Shown one piece after another: positions 16,990 through 25,684 of a stretch of 64,000 nt of DNA. The notes under the pieces are model-generated. The model was given only the letters and a program-made list of their open reading frames with translations. It was not told the DNA's origin and did not search any database. A program made the position numbers and the translations under genes. Location: the NCBI RefSeq assembly GCF_001305595.1, contig NZ_CP012403.1:642501-706500 (forward strand). Reading direction: 5' to 3'. Source of the stretch: Azospirillum thiophilum (lineage in GTDB: Bacteria > Pseudomonadota > Alphaproteobacteria > Azospirillales > Azospirillaceae). Numbering within the stretch: the first letter of the stretch is position 1; each line of letters opens with the position of its first letter.

Positions 16990-19665
16990 ATGTCTAGGCT
17001 GTCCTCCCCGCTCAACGCCGCCGGGGCCGCCTATCTCGAAGCGTTGCAGGAACGCTTCCGCGACGATCCCGCCTCGGTGGATGTGAGCTGGCGCGCCGTC
17101 TTCCAGATCCTGGACGAGCTGGGCGCCGTCGCTCCAGGGGCTCCGGCACCCGGTCCTGCGGTGGCCGACCCGTCGCCACTGCTGCTGCGCGAGGAGATCC
17201 GCCAGCGTGGGCATGCTGTCGCCGGCCTCGATCCGCTGGGCCGCAACGCCCCCCCTGCGGCACCGGTGTCCGAGGATGCCGAGACCGCAAGGCTGCGCCG
17301 GCTCTACCAGGGGACGCTGACGCTGGAGACCGCCCATATCGACGATCCGGCGCTGCGCTCCTGGCTGCAGGAGGCCTATGAGGGTGCGGACGCCGTTCCT
17401 CCGGCCGAGGCCCGTCGCCGGGCGCTGGCGCTGCTGAGCGCGGCGGAGGAGTTCGAAAGGCTGCTGGGCACCCGCTATCCGACGAAGAAGCGGTTCGGGG
17501 CGGAAGGGATCGAGACGCTGATCCCCCTGCTGGACCGCATCCTCGCGGCGGCTGCGGCGGCGGGCGTCACCGAGGTTCAGGTCGGCACCATGCACCGCGG
17601 CCGGCTCAGCCTGATGGCCAATGTGCTGGGCAAGCCGCTGGTCGAGCTGTTCGCCGGCATCAAGGGCATGCATCCGTTCCTGGCCGACCCGCCGGTTCCC
17701 GCCGACGTGCCCTATCACATGGGGGTGGACAGCAGCCTGTCCTTCGGCGACCGGACGCTGGCGCTGACCCTGTCGCCCAACCCGTCGCATCTGGAGGCGG
17801 TCAACCCGGTCATCATGGGCCGGGCGCGGGCACGCCAGGATCTGGCCCGCGATCAGGGCGGCGATGCAGGCCAAGTGCTGTGCGTGCTGCTGCACACCGA
17901 CGCCAGCGTGATCGGCCAAGGCAGCGTGACCGAGGCGCTGCAACTGTCCGGCGTCGCCGGCTTCACCGTCGCCGGCACCATCCACATCGTCGTCAACAAC
18001 CAGATCGGCTTCACCACCGAGCGTGACGAGGCGCGGACCTCGCTCCATTGCACCGGCCTGTGGAAGGCGGTGGACAGCCCCATCCTGCACGTCAATGCCG
18101 ACGATCCGGACGCGGCGCTGCGGGCTGCCGACCTCGCCGTGTCCTTCCGTCAGGCGCATGGGCGAGATGCGGTGATCGACCTCGTCGGCTACCGCCGCAA
18201 CGGGCACAACGAAATCGATGAGCCACGCTTCACCCAGCCGCTGGACTACAAGGCGATCGAGGGGCACCCGCCGGTCGGTGCCCTCTATGCCGGGCGGCTG
18301 GCCGCCGACGGTGTGGTCGGGGCCGATGCCGCCGAGATTCTGGCCGCCGACCACAAGGCCCGCTTCCAGCAGGCGCTGGCCGCGGCATCCGACCACCGGC
18401 CGAACCATGACGGCTTCCCCGGCGGCCGCTGGACGCCCTTCGCCTCCGGCGGCACGGCTCCTGCCGAGCCGGACACCGGCATCGCGGCCGACCGGTTGCA
18501 GGGATTGCTGGCGGCGCTGGCCGCCATCCCGGACGGGTTTGCGGCCGACCGCAAGGTCGAGCGAGTCATCCGCCGCCGTGCCGAAGAGCCGCTGGACTGG
18601 GCGACCGGTGAGGCGCTGGCCTTCGCCACCCTGCTGGCCGACGGGGTGCCGGTGCGGCTGACCGGCCAGGACGTGGTGCGCGGCGCCTTCTCCCACCGGC
18701 ATTTCGCCCTGACCGATGCCGTCACCGGACGCCGCCATGTCAGCCTGAACCATCTTGGGGTGGAACAGGCCCGCTTCGAGGTGATCAACAGTCCGCTGTC
18801 CGAATATGCCGTGCTCGGCTTCGAATATGGCTATAGCCTGGAGCGGCCCGACGCGCTGGTGATCTGGGAGGCGCAGTTCGGCGACTTCGCCAACGGCGCC
18901 CAGATCATGATCGACCAGTTCATCGTCAGCGCCGAAGACAAATGGCGCCAGCCCTCCGGCCTCGTCATCCTGCTGCCGCACGGGCTGGAGGGGCAGGGGC
19001 CGGAGCATTCCTCCGCCCGGCCGGAACGCTTCCTCCAGATGGCGGCGCGCGACAACATCCGGGTGGCGCACCCGTCCACCCCGGCGAACTACTTCCACCT
19101 GCTGCGCCGGCAGATGCTGCGCCGCGACCGCAAGCCGCTGGTGGTGCTGAGCCCGAAGACGCTGCTGCGCCTGCCCGCCGCGGTGTCGGCGCTGGCCGAC
19201 CTTGCGCCCGGCACCGGGTTCCGGCCGGTCGTCGCCACCGCCGGGGAGCGGGCGGAGCGCATCCTGCTGTGCAGCGGCAAGCTGGCCTACGAGTTGGAGC
19301 GCGAGCGTGCCGCCCTGGGGGCCGAGGAGGCGGCGGTGGTGCGGCTGGAGATGCTGTATCCGCTGCCGGAGGCCGAGCTGTCGGCGCTGTTCCGCCGCTG
19401 GCCGGGTGCCTCCTGCGTCTGGGTGCAGGAGGAGCCGCGCAATCTGGGCGCCTGGAGCTATCTCGACCGCCGGCTGGAGGCGGTGCGGGCATCGGCCGGC
19501 TGTGCCGAGCCGCGCGTCGCCTGCGTGGCCCGCGCCGAGGCGGCCTCGCCGGCCGGCAGCTTCCACGGCGACCATGACGCCGACCAGCGCCGGCTGGTGG
19601 AGCAGGCCTTCGCCGGGCTCGCCGTTTCCCTGCCGTCCCGCGAAAAGGCTGCTGCGGCGGAGTGA
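16990..19665 (+). CDS. divergent 2-oxoglutarate dehydrogenase E1 component
   Basis: The 891-residue protein is a thiamin-diphosphate-dependent E1 of the SucA family. It shows a short N-terminal E2-binding helix (LNAAGAAYLEALQERF), the TMHRGRLSLMANVLGKP and YHMGVDSSL substrate-site segments, VVNNQIGFTT, YRRNGHNEIDEP and the C-terminal LPHGLEGQGPEHSSAR. The usual HGDAA of the cofactor site reads HTDAS (about residue 297), and the protein is roughly 90 residues shorter than housekeeping SucA. There is no E2 or E3 gene alongside; instead mcd follows after 58 bases. It is probably a paralogue that borrows the housekeeping E2/E3 and acts on a 2-oxoglutarate analogue. Start at 16990 versus GTG at 16981 is unresolved. 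Confidence 0.85.
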   Translation: MSRLSSPLNAAGAAYLEALQERFRDDPASVDVSWRAVFQILDELGAVAPGAPAPGPAVADPSPLLLREEIRQRGHAVAGLDPLGRNAPPAAPVSEDAETARLRRLYQGTLTLETAHIDDPALRSWLQEAYEGADAVPPAEARRRALALLSAAEEFERLLGTRYPTKKRFGAEGIETLIPLLDRILAAAAAAGVTEVQVGTMHRGRLSLMANVLGKPLVELFAGIKGMHPFLADPPVPADVPYHMGVDSSLSFGDRTLALTLSPNPSHLEAVNPVIMGRARARQDLARDQGGDAGQVLCVLLHTDASVIGQGSVTEALQLSGVAGFTVAGTIHIVVNNQIGFTTERDEARTSLHCTGLWKAVDSPILHVNADDPDAALRAADLAVSFRQAHGRDAVIDLVGYRRNGHNEIDEPRFTQPLDYKAIEGHPPVGALYAGRLAADGVVGADAAEILAADHKARFQQALAAASDHRPNHDGFPGGRWTPFASGGTAPAEPDTGIAADRLQGLLAALAAIPDGFAADRKVERVIRRRAEEPLDWATGEALAFATLLADGVPVRLTGQDVVRGAFSHRHFALTDAVTGRRHVSLNHLGVEQARFEVINSPLSEYAVLGFEYGYSLERPDALVIWEAQFGDFANGAQIMIDQFIVSAEDKWRQPSGLVILLPHGLEGQGPEHSSARPERFLQMAARDNIRVAHPSTPANYFHLLRRQMLRRDRKPLVVLSPKTLLRLPAAVSALADLAPGTGFRPVVATAGERAERILLCSGKLAYELERERAALGAEEAAVVRLEMLYPLPEAELSALFRRWPGASCVWVQEEPRNLGAWSYLDRRLEAVRASAGCAEPRVACVARAEAASPAGSFHGDHDADQRRLVEQAFAGLAVSLPSREKAAAAE

Positions 19666-19723
19666 CGACCCGGCCGTCCCCCGCGGCGGCCGGACTGGAC
19701 AACAAGAACCGAGGAAACGCGCC

Positions 19724-21424
19724 ATGTCTTCCACCTCCACGGCTTCCACCACCACCGGCTTGCCGCTTCTGCTTCCCGACCTGCTGCCGGCCACGGCGGC
19801 GGCGCTCGACGCGGTGGCGCGGCTGGCCCAGGCCGCCGAACGTGGCGTCGCGGCGCTGGTGGCGCCGGACGGCCGCGTGGATGCCGCAGCGCTCGACCGC
19901 CATCAGGTGGCGGCGCATGGCTTCGCCTGGGTCGCCACCTATGCCGAGGCGCTGCGCCAGATGCGCGGCTGGGCGGAGCGGCTGGACCGCGCCGGCCGGC
20001 TGGGCGAGCTGGAATCCTGCATGCTCCAGGCGGCGTTCGGCGAGTATCTGGCCCAGCTCGACGGCGGTCTGGCGATGAGCCAGGGCGAGATCGTCCGCCC
20101 CGCCGATTTCGGGCTGGACGAGGAGGAGCGGGCCGCCTTCCGTATCGATCCGGTCCGCCGGCTGATCGCCGCCGGCAACGCATCCGGCCTGCGGCTGCGC
20201 ATCGCCGAACTGCTGGCCGACGCGCTGCATGGCGGCGGCTTCGGCGCCGCGGCGCTGGAGGACGAGGCGCTGGACATGGTGCGCGACCAGTTCCGCCGCT
20301 TCGTCGCCGACGCGGTGGAGCCGCATGCCCATGACTGGCACCTGAAGGACGAGCTGATCCCGCTCGCCGTCGTCGAGCAGATGGCGGAGATGGGCGTGTT
20401 CGGCCTGACCGTGCCGGAGGAGGATGGCGGGCTCGGCATGGGCAAGCTCGCCATGTGCGTGGTGACGGAGGAGCTGTCGCGCGGCTACATCGGCGTCGGC
20501 TCGCTTGGCACCCGCGCGGAGATCGCCGCCGAACTGATCCGCATGGGCGGCACCGCCGAGCAGCGGGCGCGCTGGCTGCCGCGCATCGCCTCGGGCGAGA
20601 TCCTGCCGACCGCCGTCTTCACCGAGCCCAACACCGGTTCCGACCTGGGCAGCCTGCGCACCCGCGCGGTGCTGGAGGGTGATACCTATCGCGTCACCGG
20701 GGCGAAGACCTGGATCACCCATGGCAGCCGGTCGGACCTGATGACGCTGCTGGTACGCACCGATCCGGACGCCCCCGGCTATCGCGGCCTGTCGATGCTG
20801 CTGGCCGAGAAGCCGCGCGGCACCGAGGCGGACCCGTTCCCGGCCGAGGGGATGAGCGGCGGAGAGATCCCGGTGCTGGGCTATCGCGGCATGAAGGAAT
20901 ACGAGATCGGCTTCGACGGCTTCGCCGTTCCGCGCGGGAACCTGCTGGGCGGCGTCGAGGGCCAGGGCTTCAAGCAGCTGATGGCGACCTTCGAGTCCGC
21001 CCGGGTGCAGACCGCCGCCCGCGCCGTCGGCGTGGCGCAGAACGCGATGGAGCTAGGCCTGCGCTATGCCCAGGAGCGCGTCCAGTTCGGCCGTCCGCTG
21101 ACCGCCTTCCCGCGGGTCGCCGGCAAGCTGGCCTGGATGGCGGTGGAGACGATGATCGCCCGCCAGCTGACCTATTTCGCCGCGCGCGAGAAGGACGGCG
21201 ACCGCCGTTGCGACATCGAGGCGGGCATGGCGAAGCTGCTGGCGGCGCGGGTGGCCTGGTCGAACGCCGACAACGCGGTGCAAATTCACGGCGGAAACGG
21301 CTATGCCGTCGAATATCCGATCAGCCGCGTGCTGTGCGATGCCCGCATCCTGAATATTTTCGAGGGCGCCGCGGAAATCCAGGCCCAGGTCGTCGCCCGC
21401 GGTCTGCTGTCGCGCCGCAACTGA
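19724..21424 (+). CDS. mcd: (2S)-methylsuccinyl-CoA dehydrogenase
   Basis: The 566-residue flavoprotein has the roughly 170-residue N-terminal extension that sets methylsuccinyl-CoA dehydrogenases apart from ordinary acyl-CoA dehydrogenases, with the family segments HGFAWVATYAEALRQMRGWA and MSQGEIVRP. The dehydrogenase core shows HAHDWHLKDELIP, FTEPNTGSDLGSLRT, GYRGMKEYEIGFDG and IHGGNGYAVEYPISRVLCD. It oxidises methylsuccinyl-CoA to mesaconyl-C1-CoA and reduces ETF, as in the ethylmalonyl-CoA pathway. The start follows a GAGGAAA ribosome site. It is co-directional with the E1 gene upstream, which is not the usual ethylmalonyl pathway neighbour. Confidence 0.9.
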   Translation: MSSTSTASTTTGLPLLLPDLLPATAAALDAVARLAQAAERGVAALVAPDGRVDAAALDRHQVAAHGFAWVATYAEALRQMRGWAERLDRAGRLGELESCMLQAAFGEYLAQLDGGLAMSQGEIVRPADFGLDEEERAAFRIDPVRRLIAAGNASGLRLRIAELLADALHGGGFGAAALEDEALDMVRDQFRRFVADAVEPHAHDWHLKDELIPLAVVEQMAEMGVFGLTVPEEDGGLGMGKLAMCVVTEELSRGYIGVGSLGTRAEIAAELIRMGGTAEQRARWLPRIASGEILPTAVFTEPNTGSDLGSLRTRAVLEGDTYRVTGAKTWITHGSRSDLMTLLVRTDPDAPGYRGLSMLLAEKPRGTEADPFPAEGMSGGEIPVLGYRGMKEYEIGFDGFAVPRGNLLGGVEGQGFKQLMATFESARVQTAARAVGVAQNAMELGLRYAQERVQFGRPLTAFPRVAGKLAWMAVETMIARQLTYFAAREKDGDRRCDIEAGMAKLLAARVAWSNADNAVQIHGGNGYAVEYPISRVLCDARILNIFEGAAEIQAQVVARGLLSRRN

Positions 21425-21538
21425 GGACTGCAACTGAGGACTGCCGGCCGGGTGCAACTGACCTGCCGCGACCACGCTTGTGCCATACCGGCGTATTCGC
21501 TATTCGACGGGGAGACCGAAAGACGAGACCCGCCCGCC

Positions 21539-22498
21539 ATGGAACTTCTGGAACTGCGCTATTTCGTTCAGGTGGCCGACCTTGGCAGCTTTTCCAAGGC
21601 GTCGGTCAAGCTGGGCATCACCCAGCCGGCGCTGAGCCGGCAGGTCCAGAAGCTGGAGCACGAGCTGCGCACCAGCCTGTTCTACCGCCATGGCCGCGGC
21701 GTCTCGCTGACCCAGCAAGGACGCAAGCTGTATGACGTGGTGCGCCATCTGCTGGGGGCGCTGGCCGAGATCAAGGAGGAGATCCAGGATCAGTCGGAAC
21801 GCCTGACCGGCTCGGTCACGCTGGGGCTTCCGCCGTCGATCTGCGCCACGCTGGGCGCCCCGCTGGCCCGCCGCTTCCACGAGAATTATCCCGACGCCAC
21901 CTTGCGCATCCACGAGGTGTTCAGCGGCACGCTGCTGGAATGGGTGGAGGGCGGCAGGCTCGATCTCGCCGTTCTCTACGATGCCCGGCGCGGGCGCAGC
22001 ATGCTGTCGTCGCCGCTGCTGGTCGAAAACCTGCTGCTGGTCCAGTCCGCCAAGGAGGCCGGGGCCGTCGACGACGGGCCGGTCGGGGTGGAGATGCTGG
22101 GCGACCTGCATTTCGTGCTGCCCGGACTGGAGAATGGCCTGCGCCGGGTGGTGGATGCGGCGGTGCGGCGGGCCGACATCGATCTGCAGGTCGATATGGA
22201 GATCGATTCCGTCACCGCGATCAAGCAGCTGGTGGAGGAGGGGATGGGATCGACGATCCTCCCCTTCGGCGCCGTCCACCGCGAGGTGCGCCAGGGCCGG
22301 CTGGTTGCGCGCGAGATCGCATCGAAGGACATGCACGCCATGCTGGTCACCGCGACCCCGCTGCATCAGCCGGTGTCGAAGGCCACGCGCGCCCTGCTGC
22401 GGCTGATCCATGCGGAGGTCGTCAAATGCGTCGCCAACGGCGTGCTGAAGGGCAAGGTCGTCGCCCCCGGCAGCGCGGGGGAGACCGGCGCGCCCTGA
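21539..22498 (+). CDS. LysR-family transcriptional regulator
   Basis: The 319-residue protein starts MELLELRYFVQVADLGSFSK with the helix-turn-helix GITQPALSRQVQKLE and a C-terminal effector-binding domain. The ATG at 21539 is used because it gives the normal LysR N-terminus. It sits within the plus-strand arm of the catabolic island between mcd and an SDR gene and probably controls some of these genes. Its inducer is not known. Confidence 0.9.
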   Translation: MELLELRYFVQVADLGSFSKASVKLGITQPALSRQVQKLEHELRTSLFYRHGRGVSLTQQGRKLYDVVRHLLGALAEIKEEIQDQSERLTGSVTLGLPPSICATLGAPLARRFHENYPDATLRIHEVFSGTLLEWVEGGRLDLAVLYDARRGRSMLSSPLLVENLLLVQSAKEAGAVDDGPVGVEMLGDLHFVLPGLENGLRRVVDAAVRRADIDLQVDMEIDSVTAIKQLVEEGMGSTILPFGAVHREVRQGRLVAREIASKDMHAMLVTATPLHQPVSKATRALLRLIHAEVVKCVANGVLKGKVVAPGSAGETGAP

Positions 22499-22503
22499 TC
22501 CGG

Positions 22504-22522
22504 CCGGCATCCGATATGCCGG
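22504..22522 (+). terminator. possible hairpin terminator after the LysR gene
   Basis: A seven-base perfect stem (CCGGCAT / ATGCCGG) with a five-base loop begins six bases after the LysR stop. A short T run (22535-22538) follows some distance downstream, so termination is only possible, not clear. Confidence 0.35.
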
Positions 22523-22635
22523 GCCCTGATATGCTTTTGGGGCTGATAGCAGTTATGACGGATGGTCCATAGCACCGCCGGTCCGGCGCGGATAGCCTCC
22601 CCCCGATCACATAATCCCTTGGGGAGGAACCGAGA

Positions 22636-23388
22636 ATGACGAAGCGCCTGGACGGCAAGGTCGCCCTGGTCACCGGAGCGGCGCAGGGCCTGGGCCTTGC
22701 GATGGCCGAGACCTTCGTGCGCGAGGGCGCCCGCGTGGCGGTCGTGGACATCAACGGCGACGCCGCCCGTGCGGTGGCGGAGCGTCTGGGCGGGAACGCC
22801 GTCGGCATCGCCGCCAACGTGACGAAGACCGCCGACGTGGAGATGACCATCGCCACGACGGTCGAGACGTTCGGGCGGCTCGACATCCTGGTCAACAACG
22901 CCGGCTCCACCCACGCCAACGGCCCGTTCGAAGCGGTGACCGAGGAGGAGTTCGACCGTGTCTTCGCCCTGAACGTCAAGTCGATCTATCTCTATTCCAA
23001 GGCGGTGGTGGCGACGATGCGGGCGCAGAAGTCCGGCGTGATCCTGAATCTCGGCTCCACCGCCGGGCTGCGGCCGCGTCCGGGGCTGGTCTGGTACAAC
23101 GCCACCAAGGGGGCGGTTCACAACATCACCCAGTCGCTGGCGCTGGAGCTGGCGCCCGACAACATCCGCGTCTGCGCGCTGGCCCCCGTCGCCACCGAGA
23201 CGCCGCTGCTCGCCACCTTCATGGGCGGCGACACCCCGGAGAAGCGGGCGCGCATGCTGGGCATCGTCCCGCTCGGCCGGCTGGGCCAACCGTCGGACGT
23301 CGCCAACGCCGCGCTGTATCTGGCGTCCGACGAGGCGGCTTTCATCACCGGCGTGGTGCTGGAGGTCGACGGCGGGCGGTGCGTGTGA
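22636..23388 (+). CDS. short-chain dehydrogenase/reductase
   Basis: The 250-residue classical SDR has the cofactor motif TGAAQGLG at residues 13-20, an Asp at the end of the second strand (VVDIN, Asp38) that favours NAD(H), the NNAG motif, and the catalytic Ser141, Tyr154 and Lys158. A GGGGAGGAA ribosome site precedes the ATG. It lies 82 bases before the mct-like gene, so it probably oxidises a hydroxy intermediate in the same pathway, for example a hydroxyacyl-CoA or hydroxy acid. The substrate is not deducible. Confidence 0.9.
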   Translation: MTKRLDGKVALVTGAAQGLGLAMAETFVREGARVAVVDINGDAARAVAERLGGNAVGIAANVTKTADVEMTIATTVETFGRLDILVNNAGSTHANGPFEAVTEEEFDRVFALNVKSIYLYSKAVVATMRAQKSGVILNLGSTAGLRPRPGLVWYNATKGAVHNITQSLALELAPDNIRVCALAPVATETPLLATFMGGDTPEKRARMLGIVPLGRLGQPSDVANAALYLASDEAAFITGVVLEVDGGRCV

Positions 23389-23409
23389 GGCCTCTTTGCC
23401 TGTGAGGCC

Positions 23410-23427
23410 GGGGCGCCGCGGCGCCCC
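23410..23427. other. perfect GC palindrome between the SDR and mct-like genes
   Basis: The 18 bases GGGGCGCCGCGGCGCCCC are a perfect inverted repeat just after the SDR stop. There is no following T run. It could slow transcription or protect the upstream mRNA, or be incidental in a GC-rich spacer. Confidence 0.4.
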
Positions 23428-23470
23428 CTCCTGATCCATCCTTTGTTCACACCGACCGGAATCCCCTCAC

Positions 23471-24676
23471 ATGTCCTCGCTGCTATCCGACCTGCGCGTC
23501 GTCGAGGTCTCGGCCTTCGTCGCCGCTCCGCTGGGCGGCATGACGCTGGCCCAACTGGGCGCGGAGGTGATCCGCATCGACCCGATCGGCGGCAACATCG
23601 ATTACCGGCGCTGGCCGCTGGCGCCCAACGGCACCAGCCTCTATTGGACGGCGCTGAACAAGGCGAAGCGGTCGGTCGCCCTGGCGCTCGACCAGCCGGA
23701 GGGGCGGGAGATCGCCCAGGCGATCATCACCGCGTCGGGTGAGGATGCCGGCTTCCTGCTGACCAACCTGCCGGCCAGCGGCTGGATGGGGTACGAGGCG
23801 TTGTCCGCCAAGCGCGACGACCTGATCATGCTGCGGCTGACCGGGAACCCGGACGGATCGGCGGCGGTGGATTACACCGTCAATTGTGCCAGCGGTTTCC
23901 CGATGGCGACCGGGCACGGAGGGGAGCCGGTCAACCATGTGCTGCCGGCCTGGGACGTCGCCGCCGGCCTGTACCTCGCCACCGGGCTGTTGGCGGCCGA
24001 ACGCCACCGCCGCCGCACCGGCCGGGGGCAGGAGGTGACGGTGGCGCTGGCCGACGTGATGCTGGCGACCGTCGGCAATCTCGGCTACCTCGCCGACGTG
24101 CGGGTGAACGGTGCCGTGCGTCCGCCGATGGGCAACGATCTGTATGGCGCCTATGGCCGCGACTTCGCCACCGCCGACGGACGGCGGGCGATGGTCGTCG
24201 CCATCTCCAACCGCCAGTGGAAGGCGCTGGGCAAGGCGACTGGGCTGGCCGACCGGCTGGCGATGATCGGCCCGTTGATGGGTGTCGACATGGATGACGA
24301 GGGCGGGCGTTTCCACGCGCGCGATGCCATCTCCGCCGTGCTCGCCCCCTGGTTCGCCGCACGCAGTCTGGCGGAGGTGGAGGGCGCCTTCGCCGGGGCG
24401 GGCGTGCTGTGGGGGCCGTATCGCGACTTCGGCCAGCTCGTGGCGGAGGATGCGCGCTGCTCCACCGCCAACCCGCTGTTCCGCGAGATCGACCAGCCCG
24501 GGGTCGGGCCGCTGCTGGTTCCCGGATCGCCGCTCGGTTTTCCCGGGCTGGGCGAGCGCGCCGACCATCGGCCGGCGCCCCGGCTGGGACAGGACACCGA
24601 CGCGGTGCTGGCCGGCCTGCTCGGCCTGCCGTCGGCCGAGATCGGCCGCCTGCACGATGCCGGGATCGTCGCCTAG
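23471..24676 (+). CDS. mct: family III CoA transferase, mesaconyl-CoA C1-C4 CoA transferase-like
   Basis: The 401-residue protein belongs to the CaiB/BaiF family; the probable catalytic aspartate is Asp162 in HVLPAWDVAAG. It resembles Chloroflexus Mct through much of its length as far as I remember that sequence: SAFVAAPLGGMTLAQLGAEV, DPIGGNIDYRRWP, VDYTVN, GRDFATADGRRAMVV, QWKALGKATGLAD and QPGVGPLLVPGSPLGF. Mct moves CoA within mesaconyl-CoA from C1 to C4. With mcd upstream and a Meh-like hydratase and lyase across the island, this substrate fits. Substrate assignment still rests on resemblance. It ends 18 bases from a convergent ABC permease gene. Confidence 0.82.
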   Translation: MSSLLSDLRVVEVSAFVAAPLGGMTLAQLGAEVIRIDPIGGNIDYRRWPLAPNGTSLYWTALNKAKRSVALALDQPEGREIAQAIITASGEDAGFLLTNLPASGWMGYEALSAKRDDLIMLRLTGNPDGSAAVDYTVNCASGFPMATGHGGEPVNHVLPAWDVAAGLYLATGLLAAERHRRRTGRGQEVTVALADVMLATVGNLGYLADVRVNGAVRPPMGNDLYGAYGRDFATADGRRAMVVAISNRQWKALGKATGLADRLAMIGPLMGVDMDDEGGRFHARDAISAVLAPWFAARSLAEVEGAFAGAGVLWGPYRDFGQLVAEDARCSTANPLFREIDQPGVGPLLVPGSPLGFPGLGERADHRPAPRLGQDTDAVLAGLLGLPSAEIGRLHDAGIVA

Positions 24677-24694
24677 CGACGGTGCGCGGGACCG

Positions 24695-25681
24695 TCAGCG
24701 CTCCTTGACGTAGGGGATGCCGCTGGCCCTGGGGGCGACGGCCTTGCCGACGAAACCGGCCAGCAGCAGGACGGTCAGCACATAGGGCAGCATCTGGATG
24801 AACTGCACCGGGATGACTCCGATCACCGGCAGCGCCACGCCCTGGAGGCGGACCTGCACCGCGTCGGTGAAGGCGAACAGCAGGCAGGCGAACAGGGTGG
24901 GGCCGGGCCGCCATTTGCCGAAGATCAGCGCCGCGAGCGCCAGGTATCCCTTGCCGGCGGTCATGTCGCGGACGAAGCCGGCGCCGTGTCCGGTGGACAG
25001 ATAGGCGCCGGCCATGCCGGTCAGCGCGCCGGTCACCAGCAGCGCCTGATAGCGCAGCTTTGCCACCGACAGGCCGGCGGTGTCGACCGCCGCCGGATTC
25101 TCGCCGACCGCCCGCAGCCGCAGCCCGAAGCGGGAGCGGTAGAGCACCCATTGCGTCGTCACGACCAGCGCCAGCGTCACCCAGATCAGGATGTTATTGC
25201 CGTCGATCAGCTCCCGCCAGACCATTTGCAGGGCGGGCCCCAGCACCGGCACGCCGGCCAGCGCGTCCATTCCCGGCAAATCCACTGCCGGGAGGCGGGC
25301 GGCGGACGGCAGGAGCGGGGTCTGTCCGCCCTGCTGGAACCAGGCATAGGCCAGCGTCGGAGCCAGCCCGGCGACCAGGATGTTGATCGCCATGCCCGAC
25401 ACCACCTGATTGCCGTTGTGGGTGACGCAGGCGAAGCCGTGGACCAGTGCCAGCGCCACCCCGGCGGCGATGCCGGCCAGCAGCCCGAGCCACGGGTTGA
25501 CGGTGGCCGAGGCGACGGCGGCGGCGAAGAAGGCGCCGGCCAGCATCTTGCCCTCCAGCCCGATGTCGACCACGCCGGCCCGCTCGCAATACAGGCCGGC
25601 GAAGGCCGCCAGGACCAGCGGCGTCGCCACGCGGATCGTGGCGCCGAGCAGCTGCAACGCCAGTAGAAGCGCGTCCTCCAT
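24695..25681 (-). CDS. ABC transporter permease, simple sugar/nucleoside (NupQ/BmpA-system) type
   Basis: The 328-residue inner-membrane protein has about eight to ten hydrophobic segments and the family signature AGVVDIGLEGKMLAGAFFAA near the N-terminus and GENPAAVDTAGLSVAKLRYQALL in the middle. It forms a heterodimeric channel with the permease upstream (three-base gap). Systems of this type import nucleosides or other purine-like compounds with a BMP-family lipoprotein and a double-domain ATPase, neither of which is adjacent here. Confidence 0.9.
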   Translation of the reverse strand: MEDALLLALQLLGATIRVATPLVLAAFAGLYCERAGVVDIGLEGKMLAGAFFAAAVASATVNPWLGLLAGIAAGVALALVHGFACVTHNGNQVVSGMAINILVAGLAPTLAYAWFQQGGQTPLLPSAARLPAVDLPGMDALAGVPVLGPALQMVWRELIDGNNILIWVTLALVVTTQWVLYRSRFGLRLRAVGENPAAVDTAGLSVAKLRYQALLVTGALTGMAGAYLSTGHGAGFVRDMTAGKGYLALAALIFGKWRPGPTLFACLLFAFTDAVQVRLQGVALPVIGVIPVQFIQMLPYVLTVLLLAGFVGKAVAPRASGIPYVKER

Positions 25682-25684
25682 CGC

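Noticed and set aside
16951..19794. 947-codon minus-strand frame opposite the E1 gene
   Set aside because: The plus strand encodes a complete thiamin-diphosphate E1 with all family motifs. The minus frame is a low-information shadow.
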